Assembly: GCA_026932235.1 (NCBI GenBank)
Contig: JAIXKR010000006.1
Span: forward strand, 1-64,000
Direction: 5' to 3'
From: Burkholderiales bacterium
GTDB lineage: Bacteria > Pseudomonadota > Gammaproteobacteria > Burkholderiales > Burkholderiaceae_C
Length of the DNA: 64,000 nucleotides
Shown in pieces: positions 8,111 through 18,204 of the stretch (positions are counted from its first letter, which is position 1; every line of letters begins with the position of its first letter). A program made the translations under genes and the position numbers. The notes under the pieces were generated by a model. The model did no database searches. It had not been told where the DNA came from and worked only from the letters and a program-made list of their open reading frames with translations.

Positions 8111-10278
8111 GCGTTGGTGACGCCGGCGAAGGAGTGCGCCAGCCCGAGATAGACCGGGCCGAAGGGCGTGTCGCCGCCGACGTAGGCCGTCAGCGAGTAC
8201 AGCGTGCCGCTGTGGCGCGTGGGGATGAAGCTGCTGCTCACGCGCGCCAGTTCGACGGCGGTACCCAGGCGCATGTCGCCCCGCATGCCCAGCGGCATGC
8301 GCCCGATCACATGCTCGCTGCGGACATGCGCATAGCGCGCCGAGTCACCGGCGACCTGCCCGATCGAATAGGCCGAGAGATTGAGGAAACCGCCGAGCGA
8401 GGCGCTGTCGTGGCTGGGCAGGCGACCGCGCGGCGAGCCCGTCCACGACAGGCGCGACCCGTAGACCCAGGGCCCACGCGACCAGGCGTGCCGCAGTTCG
8501 AGGGAGGCCCGCGTGTAGTCGGCCTTCGGTCCGCCGCGGTTGTCCACGACCCCCAGCTTCACCGCCCAGCCATCGGTGGGGAAGAAGCGGCGGTCGAGAT
8601 GGTCGAGATCGAGCGAGAACGCGAGCCCGTGCTTCCTGACGGTCCCGCCGTCCAGCAAGGGCAGACCGGTCCGTAGGGAGGGGTGCCAGCTCGTCGCATG
8701 GATCCCGAGCCGCGCACGCCCCAGGGCGCCAAAGCTCATCCCCAGGCCGAGCTCCGCGCGCGCCTGCTCGATCACGTACTCGGAGATCCGGTCCTCGTCG
8801 GCAAAGAGGTCCAGCCGCTGACCGCGGTAGCCTGCCGCCGCGTCGAAGAACCAGCGTGAGGCCGGCGCCAGCGGCTGGAACCACTCGATGCTGGCGCCGT
8901 TGGGGTTGCCGAGTTCGCCCACCGCCATCAGCTCGCCGCCGGCGCGATTGATCCAGGTCCGATGCCAGGCCACGCGCAGCGCGTAGCCCGAGCCCTGGCG
9001 CAGCGTGCTCGACAGCGCAAGGCCCATGCGCAGGTACTCGGGCCCCCAGGGCTTCTCGGTGGCCTGGATGCGCAGCACGTTGCGCCCGTCCTCGCGCACG
9101 AGGCGGTAGTCGACCTGCTCGAAGTCACCCTGGCCGTAGACGTTGACGAGGTCGCGCGAGAGCTGCACGGTGTCCAGCGGCTTGCCGACCTCCTGGTGCA
9201 GGTGCTGCGCCACGACCAGCGGATCGACGCGCAGCAGCGGGCTGATTTCGATCGCGTCGACCTTGGGCGGAGCGCGTTCGCCCTCGTCGAAGCGCTTGTG
9301 CCAGGCCGCGTACGCGGCGCGCGGAAGTGATAGCCGCGAAAGCTGCGCCGCCACACTCTGCGCGGCCGTGCGGCCGCGTGCGGCCGCTTCGGCGTGGCGG
9401 TCGAAATCGGTCGCGCTGATGCCGTCCAGGTCGGGTCGGATGTAGATGTCGTTCGGGCCGAGCTGTGCGATCGACCGCGTCACGTTCTGTTCGGTCAGGA
9501 TGTTGACCATCTGCGCGGTCACGCTCAGCAGCGAGCCGATCTCGTCGGGCTTGAGCAGCGGCGAGCCGACGTTGACCGCGATCACGACGTCGGGCTTGCA
9601 CAGGTCGCGGACTTCGGCCACCGGCAGGTTGTCGACGAGACCGCCGTCGACCAGACGCCGCCCCCCGATTTCCGCCGGCGCGAGCAGGCCCGGAACCGAC
9701 ATGCTCGCGCGCATCGCCTGCGTCAGCGGGCCATCGCGGAAGACGACGCGCTCGCCCGTGCCGATGTCGGTCGCGATCAGCGCCACCGGCAGCGCCAGTC
9801 GCGAGAGATCGGGCTCACCGAGTTCGGCGCGCGCGAGCTGGTCGAAGAAGAGCTTGATCTTCTGCCCGGCAACCACCCCTGGCGGTGCCATCAGGCCCCG
9901 CGGGGTGAGTCCGAGCTCGCTCCCCGGCAGGAAGCGCTGCACCAGCTGCTTGTTGCGCAGGTTCAGGTCACGGTAGGCGGTGAGGTCGAGGAAGAGGTCG
10001 CTCCAGTTCGCCGCGTCGAGTTCCTTGCGCATGCGCGCGGGGCTCGAACCCGCGGTCCAGGCGCCGGCGACGAGCGCACCCATGCTCGTGCCGGCGACGC
10101 AGTGCACCGGCACGCGCAGTTCCTCGAGCACCTCGAGCACACCGATGTGGGCGGCGCCGCGCGCGCCGCCCCCGCCCAGGACCAGGCCGATGCGCGGGGG
10201 TTCGGCGGCGGCCACCGCCGTGCCCGCCAGCGCACAGGCGAGCAGGCCCGCGCAAAGCGTGGGGGCAAGCCTGCGCAC
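8086..10278 (-). CDS. Patatin-like phospholipase with POTRA and outer-membrane barrel (type Vd autotransporter, PlpD-like)
   Basis: Predicted self-secreted lipase of ~730 residues, almost the size of Pseudomonas PlpD. Domains in order: signal peptide (~1-25), patatin domain (~28-330) with oxyanion loop [12 protein letters not shown], nucleophile GTSMG (~63-67) and catalytic Asp in LVDGGLVDN (~211), one POTRA-like domain (~345-420), then an Omp85-type barrel to the C-terminus. The full Ser-Asp dyad is intact. No ATG lies between lipA and the signal peptide; GTG at 10278 or TTG at 10287 are the possible starts. The gene begins 11 bp after lipA and is probably co-transcribed with it. Classification as type Vd rests on domain order and length. 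Confidence 0.85.
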   Translation of the reverse strand: MRRLAPTLCAGLLACALAGTAVAAAEPPRIGLVLGGGGARGAAHIGVLEVLEELRVPVHCVAGTSMGALVAGAWTAGSSPARMRKELDAANWSDLFLDLTAYRDLNLRNKQLVQRFLPGSELGLTPRGLMAPPGVVAGQKIKLFFDQLARAELGEPDLSRLALPVALIATDIGTGERVVFRDGPLTQAMRASMSVPGLLAPAEIGGRRLVDGGLVDNLPVAEVRDLCKPDVVIAVNVGSPLLKPDEIGSLLSVTAQMVNILTEQNVTRSIAQLGPNDIYIRPDLDGISATDFDRHAEAAARGRTAAQSVAAQLSRLSLPRAAYAAWHKRFDEGERAPPKVDAIEISPLLRVDPLVVAQHLHQEVGKPLDTVQLSRDLVNVYGQGDFEQVDYRLVREDGRNVLRIQATEKPWGPEYLRMGLALSSTLRQGSGYALRVAWHRTWINRAGGELMAVGELGNPNGASIEWFQPLAPASRWFFDAAAGYRGQRLDLFADEDRISEYVIEQARAELGLGMSFGALGRARLGIHATSWHPSLRTGLPLLDGGTVRKHGLAFSLDLDHLDRRFFPTDGWAVKLGVVDNRGGPKADYTRASLELRHAWSRGPWVYGSRLSWTGSPRGRLPSHDSASLGGFLNLSAYSIGQVAGDSARYAHVRSEHVIGRMPLGMRGDMRLGTAVELARVSSSFIPTRHSGTLYSLTAYVGGDTPFGPVYLGLAHSFAGVTNAYLFIGAP

Positions 10279-10289
10279 GGCTTGCAAGC

Positions 10290-11333
10290 TCAGCAGCGCA
10301 GCGCCGCGGCCGCCGAGTCGCGGATGCCTTGCAGCACCGCCTCGTCGAGGCCGACGTTGTTGTGCTCGAGCACGCGTTCGGCGCGGTAGCTCGAGCGCAC
10401 GAGTGGCCCCGCGACGGCCTCGACGAAGCCCTTGGCCAGCGCCCGCTCGCGGTAGCGCATGAATTCCTCGGGCGTGACGAAGCGCTGCACCGGCAGGTGG
10501 TTGCGCGTGGGCCGCAGGTACTGCCCCATCGTCACGACGTCGACATCGGCGCGACGCATGTCGTCGAGCGCCTCGTCGATCTCGGCGTCGGTCTCGCCCA
10601 GGCCCAGCATCAGGCTGGTCTTGGTCACCGTCTGCGGCGCGTGCCGCTTGGCGAAGGCGAGCACCGACAGCGTCTGTTCGTAGCCCGCGCGCGCGTCGCG
10701 CACGGGATGCGTCAGGCGCCTCACCGTCTCGAGGTTCTGCGCGTAGGTGGCCAGGCCCGCGTCGAGCACCTGCGCCACCAGGTCCAGGCGCCCCTGGAAG
10801 TCGGGGGTCAGGGCCTCGACCGCGGTCTGCGGCATCCGTTCGTGGATCGCGCGGATGCAGGCCGCGTAATGACCGGCGCCGAAGTCGGGCAGGTCGTCGC
10901 GGTCGACCGAGGTCAGCACGACGTAGCGCAGGCCCATCAGCGCGACCGCGTCGGCGACCTTCTCGGGCTCCTTCGCGTCCAGCCAGCCTTGCGGATTGCC
11001 GGTATTGACCGAGCAGAACTTGCACGCGCGCGTGCACACCGAGCCCATCAGCATCAGCGTCGCGGTGCCGCGGCCCCAGCACTCGGCGATGTTCGGGCAC
11101 TTGGATTCGGCGCACACCGTCGCGAGCTGGTGCGAGCGCACGATCTCCATCACTTCCTGGTACTTGGCGCCGCTGGGCACGCGCACGCGCAGCCACGCGG
11201 GCTTGCCGGAGACGTCGGGCATTTCGGTCAGCGCGCTCGGCTTGATGCCGTCCATCACCGCGCGGGTGCCCTGCGGCGTCGTGAACTTGGTGCCCGAAGT
11301 CGGGCGTTCCGAAGGGGAGGTCGATGGCTTCAT
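10290..11333 (-). CDS. lipA: Lipoyl synthase LipA
   Basis: Radical-SAM enzyme that inserts two sulfurs into protein-bound octanoyl groups to make lipoate. The 347-residue protein has the auxiliary-cluster cysteines in [12 protein letters not shown] and the radical-SAM motif CTRACKFC, followed by the typical [16 protein letters not shown] and [11 protein letters not shown] blocks. The ATG at 11333 ([16 protein letters not shown]) was chosen; the reading frame stays open upstream but with low-complexity Arg/Ala sequence. lipB, often the neighbour of lipA in Betaproteobacteria, is not adjacent here; upstream is an AAA ATPase and downstream the patatin gene. Confidence 0.96.
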   Translation of the reverse strand: MKPSTSPSERPTSGTKFTTPQGTRAVMDGIKPSALTEMPDVSGKPAWLRVRVPSGAKYQEVMEIVRSHQLATVCAESKCPNIAECWGRGTATLMLMGSVCTRACKFCSVNTGNPQGWLDAKEPEKVADAVALMGLRYVVLTSVDRDDLPDFGAGHYAACIRAIHERMPQTAVEALTPDFQGRLDLVAQVLDAGLATYAQNLETVRRLTHPVRDARAGYEQTLSVLAFAKRHAPQTVTKTSLMLGLGETDAEIDEALDDMRRADVDVVTMGQYLRPTRNHLPVQRFVTPEEFMRYRERALAKGFVEAVAGPLVRSSYRAERVLEHNNVGLDEAVLQGIRDSAAAALRC

Positions 11334-11478
11334 GCGCAGGTCGGCCGCTCGGGCCGCAGCAGGGCGGGCGCACCATGCGCGCCGCAGCGGTCCTGATCCT
11401 AGCGCGGGCGGCCTGCGCCGCGCTGACGGCCAGCGATGCCCCTGCAGGCGCCGTGTCGGCGGAGCGCCTGCGCCGCGT

Positions 11479-12474
11479 TCAGTGCGTGAAGCCGATCGGC
11501 TTGCGGCGCGAGCCGGGGTCGGGCAGATCCCGCAGCTCGAGTGCGCCGCGTCCATCGAGCCGCGCGTTGCCGAAAGCCGTCATCCAGGCGCGGCGCATCT
11601 CGCGCGGGGCGAGCTGCGCGCATTGCTCGAGCACGGTCTCGCCCGGGTCGGGATCGAAGCTGCGGCCCCAGTCGTGGCGGGCGCGGATCGAGCGGTAGAG
11701 CCGCAGTGCGATCGAGCGTGCCGCGTCGCGGTCGGGCGCCTGAACCTCGAAGACGTTCATCCGGTTGAGGATGGGTTCCGGGATCGCGCGCTCGTCGTTG
11801 GCGGTGGCGACCCAGATCACCTGGCTGGCGTCGATCGGCACCTCGGCGAACTCGTCGACGAAGGCCTCGGCGGTGTCGTGCTCGAGCAGGCTGTAGAGCG
11901 CGCCCAGCGGGTCGTAGGCGTGCTCGCCGCGCGCCTTGTCGATCTCGTCGACGACCATCACCGGGTTCGCGTACTGGCCCTCGACCAGGGTCTCGAAGAC
12001 CTTGCCCGGGCGCGCGCCCTTCCACTGCGAGGAGGCGCCCGAGAGCACCCAGCCGGCGGTGAGGCTGCTCATGGAGACGAAGCCCAGGCCCGTGCCCAGC
12101 AGCTCGGCGACTTCGCGCGCGAAGTGCGTCTTGCCGATGCCCGGCGGCCCGAGCAGCAGCATGGGCGTGATCTCGAGCGGATCGGCGCTGTGCTCGCAGA
12201 GGGCGAGCTGGCGGCGCAGGTCGTCCAGCACCTCGGCGAAGTTGGGCAGCTCCTCGTAGAGGTGCGCCATCGCCGGCAGGCCCGAGGGCTTGACCTGGAA
12301 GCGCTCCGCGCCCTTCTCCAGCATGCGCTCGTAGGTCGCGCGCAGGGCCTCGTGCTCGCGCTGGGGGAGCTTGTCGAGGCGCTTCTCGACGTCGCCGACG
12401 CGGTAGAGGCTGCGCAGGCTGGCGATGGGAAGTCGCCCGCGTGCGATGGGGACCAGATCGTTGCCGCTGCTCAT
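11479..12474 (-). CDS. AAA+ ATPase, Lon-like without protease domain
   Basis: A 331-residue soluble ATPase. Walker A is GPPGIGKT (~109-116), Walker [10 protein letters not shown] and sensor 1 VATANDER. An N-terminal helical region (~20-95) precedes the AAA module, and a small C-terminal lid holds the APREMRRAW segment. The core resembles the ATPase module of Lon, but no Lon N-domain or Ser-Lys protease domain follows. Such proteins are common in Burkholderiales as 'AAA family ATPase' and I know of no settled function. It starts at the ATG at 12474 ([13 protein letters not shown]); the ORF stays open far upstream in an unrelated frame that overlaps gspF in antisense. Confidence 0.8.
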   Translation of the reverse strand: MSSGNDLVPIARGRLPIASLRSLYRVGDVEKRLDKLPQREHEALRATYERMLEKGAERFQVKPSGLPAMAHLYEELPNFAEVLDDLRRQLALCEHSADPLEITPMLLLGPPGIGKTHFAREVAELLGTGLGFVSMSSLTAGWVLSGASSQWKGARPGKVFETLVEGQYANPVMVVDEIDKARGEHAYDPLGALYSLLEHDTAEAFVDEFAEVPIDASQVIWVATANDERAIPEPILNRMNVFEVQAPDRDAARSIALRLYRSIRARHDWGRSFDPDPGETVLEQCAQLAPREMRRAWMTAFGNARLDGRGALELRDLPDPGSRRKPIGFTH

Positions 12475-12648
12475 GGCGCCGACTCCTTGCATCCTTGCAC
12501 CGACATTCAAGCAGAGCCTGCCACAAGTGCGGCCCCGAACAACACCCGCGAGGCCCCGCAATCCGGGGCTTCGTGCCGGGCGTTCACCCGCGCCCGACAA
12601 TGCGCGCCACGCGCCGGCTGGCGCACAAGGAGCAAGAAGGAGACGCGC

Positions 12649-13242
12649 ATGGGGTTGCTGGGGCTGGTGCTGGGGCTGGTCGTGTTCCTGGGAGCGCATT
12701 CGGCGCGCATCGTCGCCGAAGGCTGGCGCACGCGCGTCGTCGCGCGCTTGGGTGAGCGCACCTGGAAGGGCTTGTATTCCGCGGTCTCCCTGATCGGCTT
12801 CGCGCTCATCGTCTGGGGCTATGCGCAGGCGCGCCAGCAGCCCGTCGTGCTGTGGAGCCCGCCGGCCGTGTTCAAGCACCTCAACTCGCTCTTCACGCTG
12901 CTCGCCTTCATCGGGCTGGCCGCGGCCTATGTGCCGGGCAACCTCGTCAAGGCGCGGCTGCATCACCCGATGCTGCTGGGCGTCAAGCTTTGGGCTTTCG
13001 GCCACCTGCTGGCCACGGCCAAGCTGGCCGACCTGCTGCTCTTCGGCGCCTTCCTGCTGTGGGCGATCCTCGACTACCGCGCCGCGCGCCGGCGCGACCG
13101 CGTGCCGGGCACGGTCCATGCGCCGGGACGCGTGGCGCCGACGGTGCTGGTGCTCGTCCTCGGCGCGGCGGCGTGGGCCGCGTTCGCCTTCTGGCTGCAC
13201 GCGGCCTGGATCGGCGTGATGCCGATCGCGCGCGGCGGCTGA
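12649..13242 (+). CDS. NnrU-family integral membrane protein
   Basis: A 197-residue inner-membrane protein with about five to six hydrophobic segments, starting with LLGLVLGLVVFLGAHSARI and ending with VLVLVLGAAAWAAFAFWLHAAW. The N-terminal GAHSARIVAEGWR, the central KARLHHPMLLGVKLWAFGHLLA and the following aspartate-rich loop are typical of NnrU. The family was named from a gene near nitric-oxide reductase clusters, and some members act in carotenoid isomerisation in plants; no denitrification genes are nearby, so the role here is unknown. The start is supported by an AAGGAG about 8 nt upstream. It converges on gspF. Confidence 0.85.
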   Translation: MGLLGLVLGLVVFLGAHSARIVAEGWRTRVVARLGERTWKGLYSAVSLIGFALIVWGYAQARQQPVVLWSPPAVFKHLNSLFTLLAFIGLAAAYVPGNLVKARLHHPMLLGVKLWAFGHLLATAKLADLLLFGAFLLWAILDYRAARRRDRVPGTVHAPGRVAPTVLVLVLGAAAWAAFAFWLHAAWIGVMPIARGG

Positions 13243-13259
13243 GGGCCGCGGCGGCCCGT

Positions 13260-14477
13260 TCACTTCACCCAGGTGTTGATCTGGATGATCGGCAGCAGCA
13301 CGGCGAGCACGATGAGCATCACCACCGCGCCCATGACGACGATGAGGAGCGGCTCGAGGACGGTGGCCAGCGCCAGCGCGCGGCGCTGCACCTCGGCGGA
13401 GAGCTGTGTCGCCCCGCGCTGCAGCATCAGCGGCAACTGGCCGGTCTGCTCGCCCAGGCGCGCGAACATCGCCAGCAGCCCCGGGAAGCGCTTCTTGCCG
13501 GCCAGCGCGCTGGCCAGCGGCGCGCCTTCGCGCACGAGCGCCAGCGCCTCGAGCGCGTCGGCACGCATCGCGCGGTTGGAGAGCGTCTCCGATGCCGCCT
13601 GCAGCGCCTTCAGGATCGGAACGCCCGCGCCGGCGAGCATCGCCAGCGTGCCGCCAAAGCGCGCCGCGTTGTAGCCGCGAGCCAGGCGCCCGACGAGCGG
13701 CAGGCGCAGCACGAAGGCGTCGCTGCGCTCGCGGAAGGCCTCGCCGCGGCGCGCGAGCAGCAGCATCCCGACGCCCGCAGCCAGCAACATGAGCAGCAGC
13801 AGGCCCCATTGGCGCACGAAGCCGCTGATGGCGAGCATCATCACGGTGAGCAGCGGCAGCGCGCGCTTGGAGCTCGAGAACACCGTGGCCACCTGCGGCA
13901 CGACGTAGGTGACGAGAAAGGTGACGATGACGAGCGCGACCAGCGAGACGATCGCCGGGTAGAGCATCGCGCCGAGCAGCCGGGCGCGCAGCGCCTGGCG
14001 CTCCTCGAGATCGTCGGCCAGGCGCTCGAGCACGGCACCGAGCGCACCGCTCTGCTCGCCGGCGGCAACGACGGCGCGATAGACCTCGTCGAACTCGCGC
14101 GGGGCGGTGGCCAGCGCACGCGCCAGGCTGCTGCCGGCGTTGACCTCGCTCCTCAGGTGCGAGATCAGCTCGCGCGCGCGCTCGTCCTCGCTTTCTTCGG
14201 CCAGCGCCGTGAGCGCGCGCTCCAGCGGCAGGCCCGATGCGACGAGCCCGGCGAGCTGCCGCGTCCATACGGTGAGGCCGGCGTTCGTGAACACGCGGCG
14301 CGTGAAGCGCAGGCCGTCGGACGTCCCGGCAGCCGATTCGGCCAGCGGCGTCAGCGCCAGCGGCACGAGCGCGCGCGCGCGCAGCTGCGCGCGCGCGGCC
14401 TTGGCGCTGTCGGCCTCGACCGTGCCCTTCCTGGCCTTGCCGTCGGCATCCAGCGCGTCGTAGCGGTAGGCGGGCAT
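13260..14477 (-). CDS. gspF: Type II secretion inner-membrane platform protein GspF
   Basis: A 405-residue polytopic protein that forms the inner-membrane platform of the type II secretion machine with GspL and GspM and contacts the GspE motor. It has two repeated T2SSF domains (~65-190 and ~270-395), each with hydrophobic segments such as AIVSLVALVIVTFLVTYVV and LIVVMGAVVMLIVLAVLLPII. The N-terminal MPAYRYDALDADGKARKG is the standard GspF start. It is last in the leftward gsp operon, 16 bp after gspE. Confidence 0.96.
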   Translation of the reverse strand: MPAYRYDALDADGKARKGTVEADSAKAARAQLRARALVPLALTPLAESAAGTSDGLRFTRRVFTNAGLTVWTRQLAGLVASGLPLERALTALAEESEDERARELISHLRSEVNAGSSLARALATAPREFDEVYRAVVAAGEQSGALGAVLERLADDLEERQALRARLLGAMLYPAIVSLVALVIVTFLVTYVVPQVATVFSSSKRALPLLTVMMLAISGFVRQWGLLLLMLLAAGVGMLLLARRGEAFRERSDAFVLRLPLVGRLARGYNAARFGGTLAMLAGAGVPILKALQAASETLSNRAMRADALEALALVREGAPLASALAGKKRFPGLLAMFARLGEQTGQLPLMLQRGATQLSAEVQRRALALATVLEPLLIVVMGAVVMLIVLAVLLPIIQINTWVK

Positions 14478-14493
14478 CGCGATCGATCCCGCA

Positions 14494-15912
14494 TCAGTCC
14501 CGCGTCACGCGGATCAGCTCCTCGGGCGAGGTCGTGCCGTCCTGCAGCAGCCGCTGCCCGTCCTCGCGCATCGGGCGCAGGCCCGCGGCGTGCGCGGCAG
14601 CGATGAGCTCCTGCTCGCTGCCGCGGCCGTGGATGAGCGCGCGCAGCGCGTCGTCGACGACCATCAGCTCGTAGACGCCGGTGCGCCCCTTGTAGCCGCT
14701 GTGGCTGCAGGCGGCGCAGCCCACCGCGTGCCAGAGACCGTCGCCGCCCTGGCGGCGGCAGTCGGGGCAGAGTTTTCGCACCAGGCGCTGCGCCAGCACG
14801 CCCAGCAGGCTGCTGGAGAGCAGGAAGGGCTCGACCCCCATGTCGACCAGCCGCGTCACCGAACTCGGCGCGTCGTTGGTGTGCACGGTGGCCAGCACGA
14901 GGTGGCCGGTGAGGCTGGCCTGGATGGCGATCTGCGCCGTCTCGTGGTCGCGGATCTCGCCGATCATGATGACGTCCGGGTCCTGGCGCAGGATGGCGCG
15001 CAGCGCCTTGGCGAAATCGAGGTCGATCTTCGCGTTCACCTGCGTCTGGCCGATTCCCGGCAGCTCGTACTCGATCGGGTCCTCGACCGTGAGCACGTTG
15101 GTGGTCGCGGTGTCCAGGCGCGAGAGGCTGGCGTAGAGCGTGGTCGTCTTGCCGCTGCCGGTGGGGCCGGTGACGAGCACGATGCCGTGCGGCTGCTGGA
15201 TGAGGCGCTCGAAGGCCGCCAGCACCTCGCCGCTCATGCCCAGCGCGGGCAGGGTGAGGCGCGACTCGGTCTTGTCGAGCAGGCGCAGCACGGCGCGTTC
15301 GCCGTGCGCGCTGGGCAGCGTGGAGACGCGCACGTCGATCGCGCGCGCGCCGATGCGCAGCGCGATGCGGCCGTCCTGCGGCAGCCGCTTCTCGGCGATG
15401 TCGAGCTCGGCCATGATCTTGAGGCGGCTGATGAGCGCGGCGTGCAGCGCCTTGTTGGGCTGCACGACCTCGCGCAGCGTGCCGTCGACGCGAAAGCGCA
15501 CCGAGCTGGCGCGCTCGTAGGGCTCGATGTGGATGTCGCTGGCGCCGTCCTGGGCCGCCTGCGTGAGCAGCGCATTGAGCATGCGGATGATGGGCGCGTC
15601 GTCGGCGGCCTCCAGCAGGTCGGCGACCGCGGGCAGGTCCTGCATCAGCCGCGAGAGGTCGACGCCGGACTCGACCTCGCCGATCACGGCCGCGGCGCTG
15701 CCCTCGCCGCCGGCGTAGGCCGCGGCGATGCGGTCGGCGAGCGTGGCCGCGGACTCGAACTCGTGCCGGCTCACGTCGTGCACGCGGCCGACTTCGGAGA
15801 GCGCGGCGTCCGGCGTCGTCTCCGCGGCCCAGAGCACGCGCTCGCGGCCGTCGTCCTCCAGCAGCAGCGTGTTCGCCTTGGCGAAGGCGTAGGGCAGCGG
15901 GTGGCGCGGCAT
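14494..15912 (-). CDS. gspE: Type II secretion ATPase GspE
   Basis: Cytoplasmic hexameric motor that drives pseudopilus assembly. The 472-residue protein has the N2E domain (~100-225) with [12 protein letters not shown], Walker [10 protein letters not shown] (~249-257), an Asp box, Walker B ([11 protein letters not shown]) and the His box ([11 protein letters not shown]). The C-terminal CM domain carries a tetracysteine zinc site (CPDC and CAAC). It is somewhat short at the N-terminus compared with ~500-residue GspE, so the N1E domain is reduced. It lies 15 bp after gspD and 16 bp before gspF. Confidence 0.97.
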   Translation of the reverse strand: MPRHPLPYAFAKANTLLLEDDGRERVLWAAETTPDAALSEVGRVHDVSRHEFESAATLADRIAAAYAGGEGSAAAVIGEVESGVDLSRLMQDLPAVADLLEAADDAPIIRMLNALLTQAAQDGASDIHIEPYERASSVRFRVDGTLREVVQPNKALHAALISRLKIMAELDIAEKRLPQDGRIALRIGARAIDVRVSTLPSAHGERAVLRLLDKTESRLTLPALGMSGEVLAAFERLIQQPHGIVLVTGPTGSGKTTTLYASLSRLDTATTNVLTVEDPIEYELPGIGQTQVNAKIDLDFAKALRAILRQDPDVIMIGEIRDHETAQIAIQASLTGHLVLATVHTNDAPSSVTRLVDMGVEPFLLSSSLLGVLAQRLVRKLCPDCRRQGGDGLWHAVGCAACSHSGYKGRTGVYELMVVDDALRALIHGRGSEQELIAAAHAAGLRPMREDGQRLLQDGTTSPEELIRVTRD

Positions 15913-15927
15913 GGTCCGTTCGCGCGC

Positions 15928-18204
15928 CTAGGGCGCTTCCTGCAGCCGCATCGGCACCGGGGGCGGCGGATCCGGCCGTGCCGGTGCCTGCGCGGGCGCC
16001 GAGGCTGCGTCAGCCGGCGGCTCCAGCGGCGCCAGCGGCACGGCGCTCGCCGGCGCGGGCGGCGGCAGCACCGGCGCGCGCTCGATCGGCAGCACCAGGC
16101 TCGGTCGCGGCTGGTTGCCCATCTGGTAGGCGCGGATCTGCTCGTAGCGGTCGTCCGAGAGGCGCTGCTGCGCCTGCGCGTCGCGCATCACGATCGGGCG
16201 CAGGAAGACCATCAGGTTCGTGCGCTTGCGCTCGCGGCTCTCGCTGCGGAAGATCGTTCCCAGCAGCGGGATGTCGCCCAGCAGCGGCACCTTGCTCTGC
16301 GTCGTCGTGTAGGTGTCCTCGATGAGGCCGCCGAGCACGAGGATCTGGCCGTCGTCGACGGTCACCGTGCCCTCGATCGAGCGCTTGGTCGTCGAGGGCC
16401 CGGCGTTGCTCGTGCCCGCGGCGGTGGTGCTCTTCACCGCGCTCTGCTCCTGGTAGATCTGCATGCGGATGGCGCCGCCCTCGCCGATCTGCGGGCGGAT
16501 GCGCAGCGTGATGCCGACGTCCTTGCGCTCGATGGTCTGGAAGGGGTTCGTGGTGCCGGTGCCGGTGTTGGTGAACTGTCCGGTGATGAAGGGCACGTTC
16601 TCGCCGACGACGATCTTCGCCTCCTCGTTGTCGAGCGTGATCAGGTTGGGCGTGCTGACGATGTTCGTCTGCGTCTGGCTCTGCAGCAGGCGCAGGATCG
16701 CCGACAGGGAGGTGACGCCGTCGATCACGCGCGCCAGTCCCAGGCTCAACCCGTCGCCGAGCGCCAGGTTGCCCTGTGCGAGGCTGCTGTTGACGCTGAT
16801 GATGTTCGGCGCCGCGCCGCTGGTGAGGCTTTGCACGGCGTTGATGTCGTGGTTGCCGCTGCGGCCGAGCTTGCCCAGCCACTCGAAGCCGAAGTCGGCG
16901 GCGTCGCCGCCCGCGACCTCGACGATCATGCTCTCGATGTAGACCTGCGCGCGGCGCTGGTCGAGCTGCTCGATCATCGCGCGCAGCTGCCGGTACAGCG
17001 GCTCCGGCGCGGTGATGATGAGCGAGTTGCTCGAGGGGTCGGCCTGGATGAAGCCGCCGGTGGAGGGCTGCGCGGCAGCCGTCAGCGGCGCCGTGGCCTG
17101 TGTGCTCGCGCCGCCCTGCGCGGACAGCTGCGCCGCGTTGGCCAACGGCGTGACCGCGGCCGTGCCGGGGAGCGGGCTCGCGCCCGTGGCCGTGCCCGCG
17201 GCGCCGGTGCCGGCGTTGGCGGCGAAGGCCGCGCGCAGCACGGTCGCCAGACGCGTCGCGTCGGCGTTCTTCAGGTGCACGACCCACATCCCCGGCGCAC
17301 CCGGGACGCCGCCGCCGGCCGTGGGGCGGTCCAGCCGCGCCACCAGGGCGTGCACGCTCGCCAGCCGCGCCACGCTGCTGGCGCGCACCAGCAGCGCGTT
17401 GGTGCGGGCATCGGCGATCACCGTGGTCGCGCCGGTGGCGGTGCGTGCGACGCCGGGGGCTGCGACCGCCTGGCCGCCATCGGCCAGGCGCTGCACGACC
17501 GCGGCGATGTCCGCCGCGACCACGTGTTCGAGCGGGATGATGTCGACCTCGCCCTGGTCCGGCTGGTCCAGCGCGGCGATGATCTTGCCGATGCGGCGCA
17601 GGTTGGCGGCGTAGTCGGTGATGACGAGGGCGTCGCTGCCGGGGCTGGCGTTGATGGTGTTGTTGGCGGTGATGAGCGGCCGCAGCACGGCCACCAGGTT
17701 GTTCGGGTTCTGGTGGCGCAGCGTGAAGATCTGCGTCACGATCTGGTCGCCGCGCGGCGTCGCCTCGCCCACCGAGACGGTGCCCGTCTGCACCTTGGCC
17801 TCGGCCTCGGGAACCACCTTCAGCAGTCCGCCGACCTCGACCACCGCGAAGCCCAGCCCGCGCAGCGCCCACAGGTAGCTCTGGTAGGCCTGCGCGATGC
17901 TCTGCGGCTGTTCGCTGTAGACCGTCATCGTGCCGCGCACGCGCGGGTCGACGACGATCGAGCGGTTGATCATCGCGGCGAAGGCGCGCGTCACCGCTTC
18001 GATGTCGGCGTTGACGAAGTTCACCGTGACCGGCGCGCGCGCCGCGGGTGCGCTCCCCTGACCCAGCGCCGGGGGCAGGGGCAGCGCGAGAACGCCCGCC
18101 AGGGCGAGACAGCCCAGCCGTGCAGGCAGGCGCGCGGACATCGGACCGTGGCCGCGAGAGCGGGACGGTGCGCGGCGGAAGCGGCAGGCGCGGTTCATTC
18201 TCAT
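15928..18204 (-). CDS. gspD: Type II secretion outer-membrane secretin GspD
   Basis: Forms the outer-membrane pore of the type II system. The order is signal peptide, N0 domain (VTVNFVNADIEAVTRAFA), three N-type repeats with a Gly/Ala/Thr-rich insert, the C-terminal secretin domain (VGENVPFITGQFTN, VPLLGDIPLLGTIFR), then a proline/alanine-rich tail. Start choice: ATG at 18204 overlaps the gspN stop as ATGA, matching the coupling used along the operon, but gives a long ~33-residue basic n-region. ATG at 18141 (MSARLPARLGCLALAGVLAL) gives a conventional signal peptide of ~28 residues. Either may be used. The 758- or 737-residue product is normal for GspD. Confidence 0.95.
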   Translation of the reverse strand: MRMNRACRFRRAPSRSRGHGPMSARLPARLGCLALAGVLALPLPPALGQGSAPAARAPVTVNFVNADIEAVTRAFAAMINRSIVVDPRVRGTMTVYSEQPQSIAQAYQSYLWALRGLGFAVVEVGGLLKVVPEAEAKVQTGTVSVGEATPRGDQIVTQIFTLRHQNPNNLVAVLRPLITANNTINASPGSDALVITDYAANLRRIGKIIAALDQPDQGEVDIIPLEHVVAADIAAVVQRLADGGQAVAAPGVARTATGATTVIADARTNALLVRASSVARLASVHALVARLDRPTAGGGVPGAPGMWVVHLKNADATRLATVLRAAFAANAGTGAAGTATGASPLPGTAAVTPLANAAQLSAQGGASTQATAPLTAAAQPSTGGFIQADPSSNSLIITAPEPLYRQLRAMIEQLDQRRAQVYIESMIVEVAGGDAADFGFEWLGKLGRSGNHDINAVQSLTSGAAPNIISVNSSLAQGNLALGDGLSLGLARVIDGVTSLSAILRLLQSQTQTNIVSTPNLITLDNEEAKIVVGENVPFITGQFTNTGTGTTNPFQTIERKDVGITLRIRPQIGEGGAIRMQIYQEQSAVKSTTAAGTSNAGPSTTKRSIEGTVTVDDGQILVLGGLIEDTYTTTQSKVPLLGDIPLLGTIFRSESRERKRTNLMVFLRPIVMRDAQAQQRLSDDRYEQIRAYQMGNQPRPSLVLPIERAPVLPPPAPASAVPLAPLEPPADAASAPAQAPARPDPPPPVPMRLQEAP

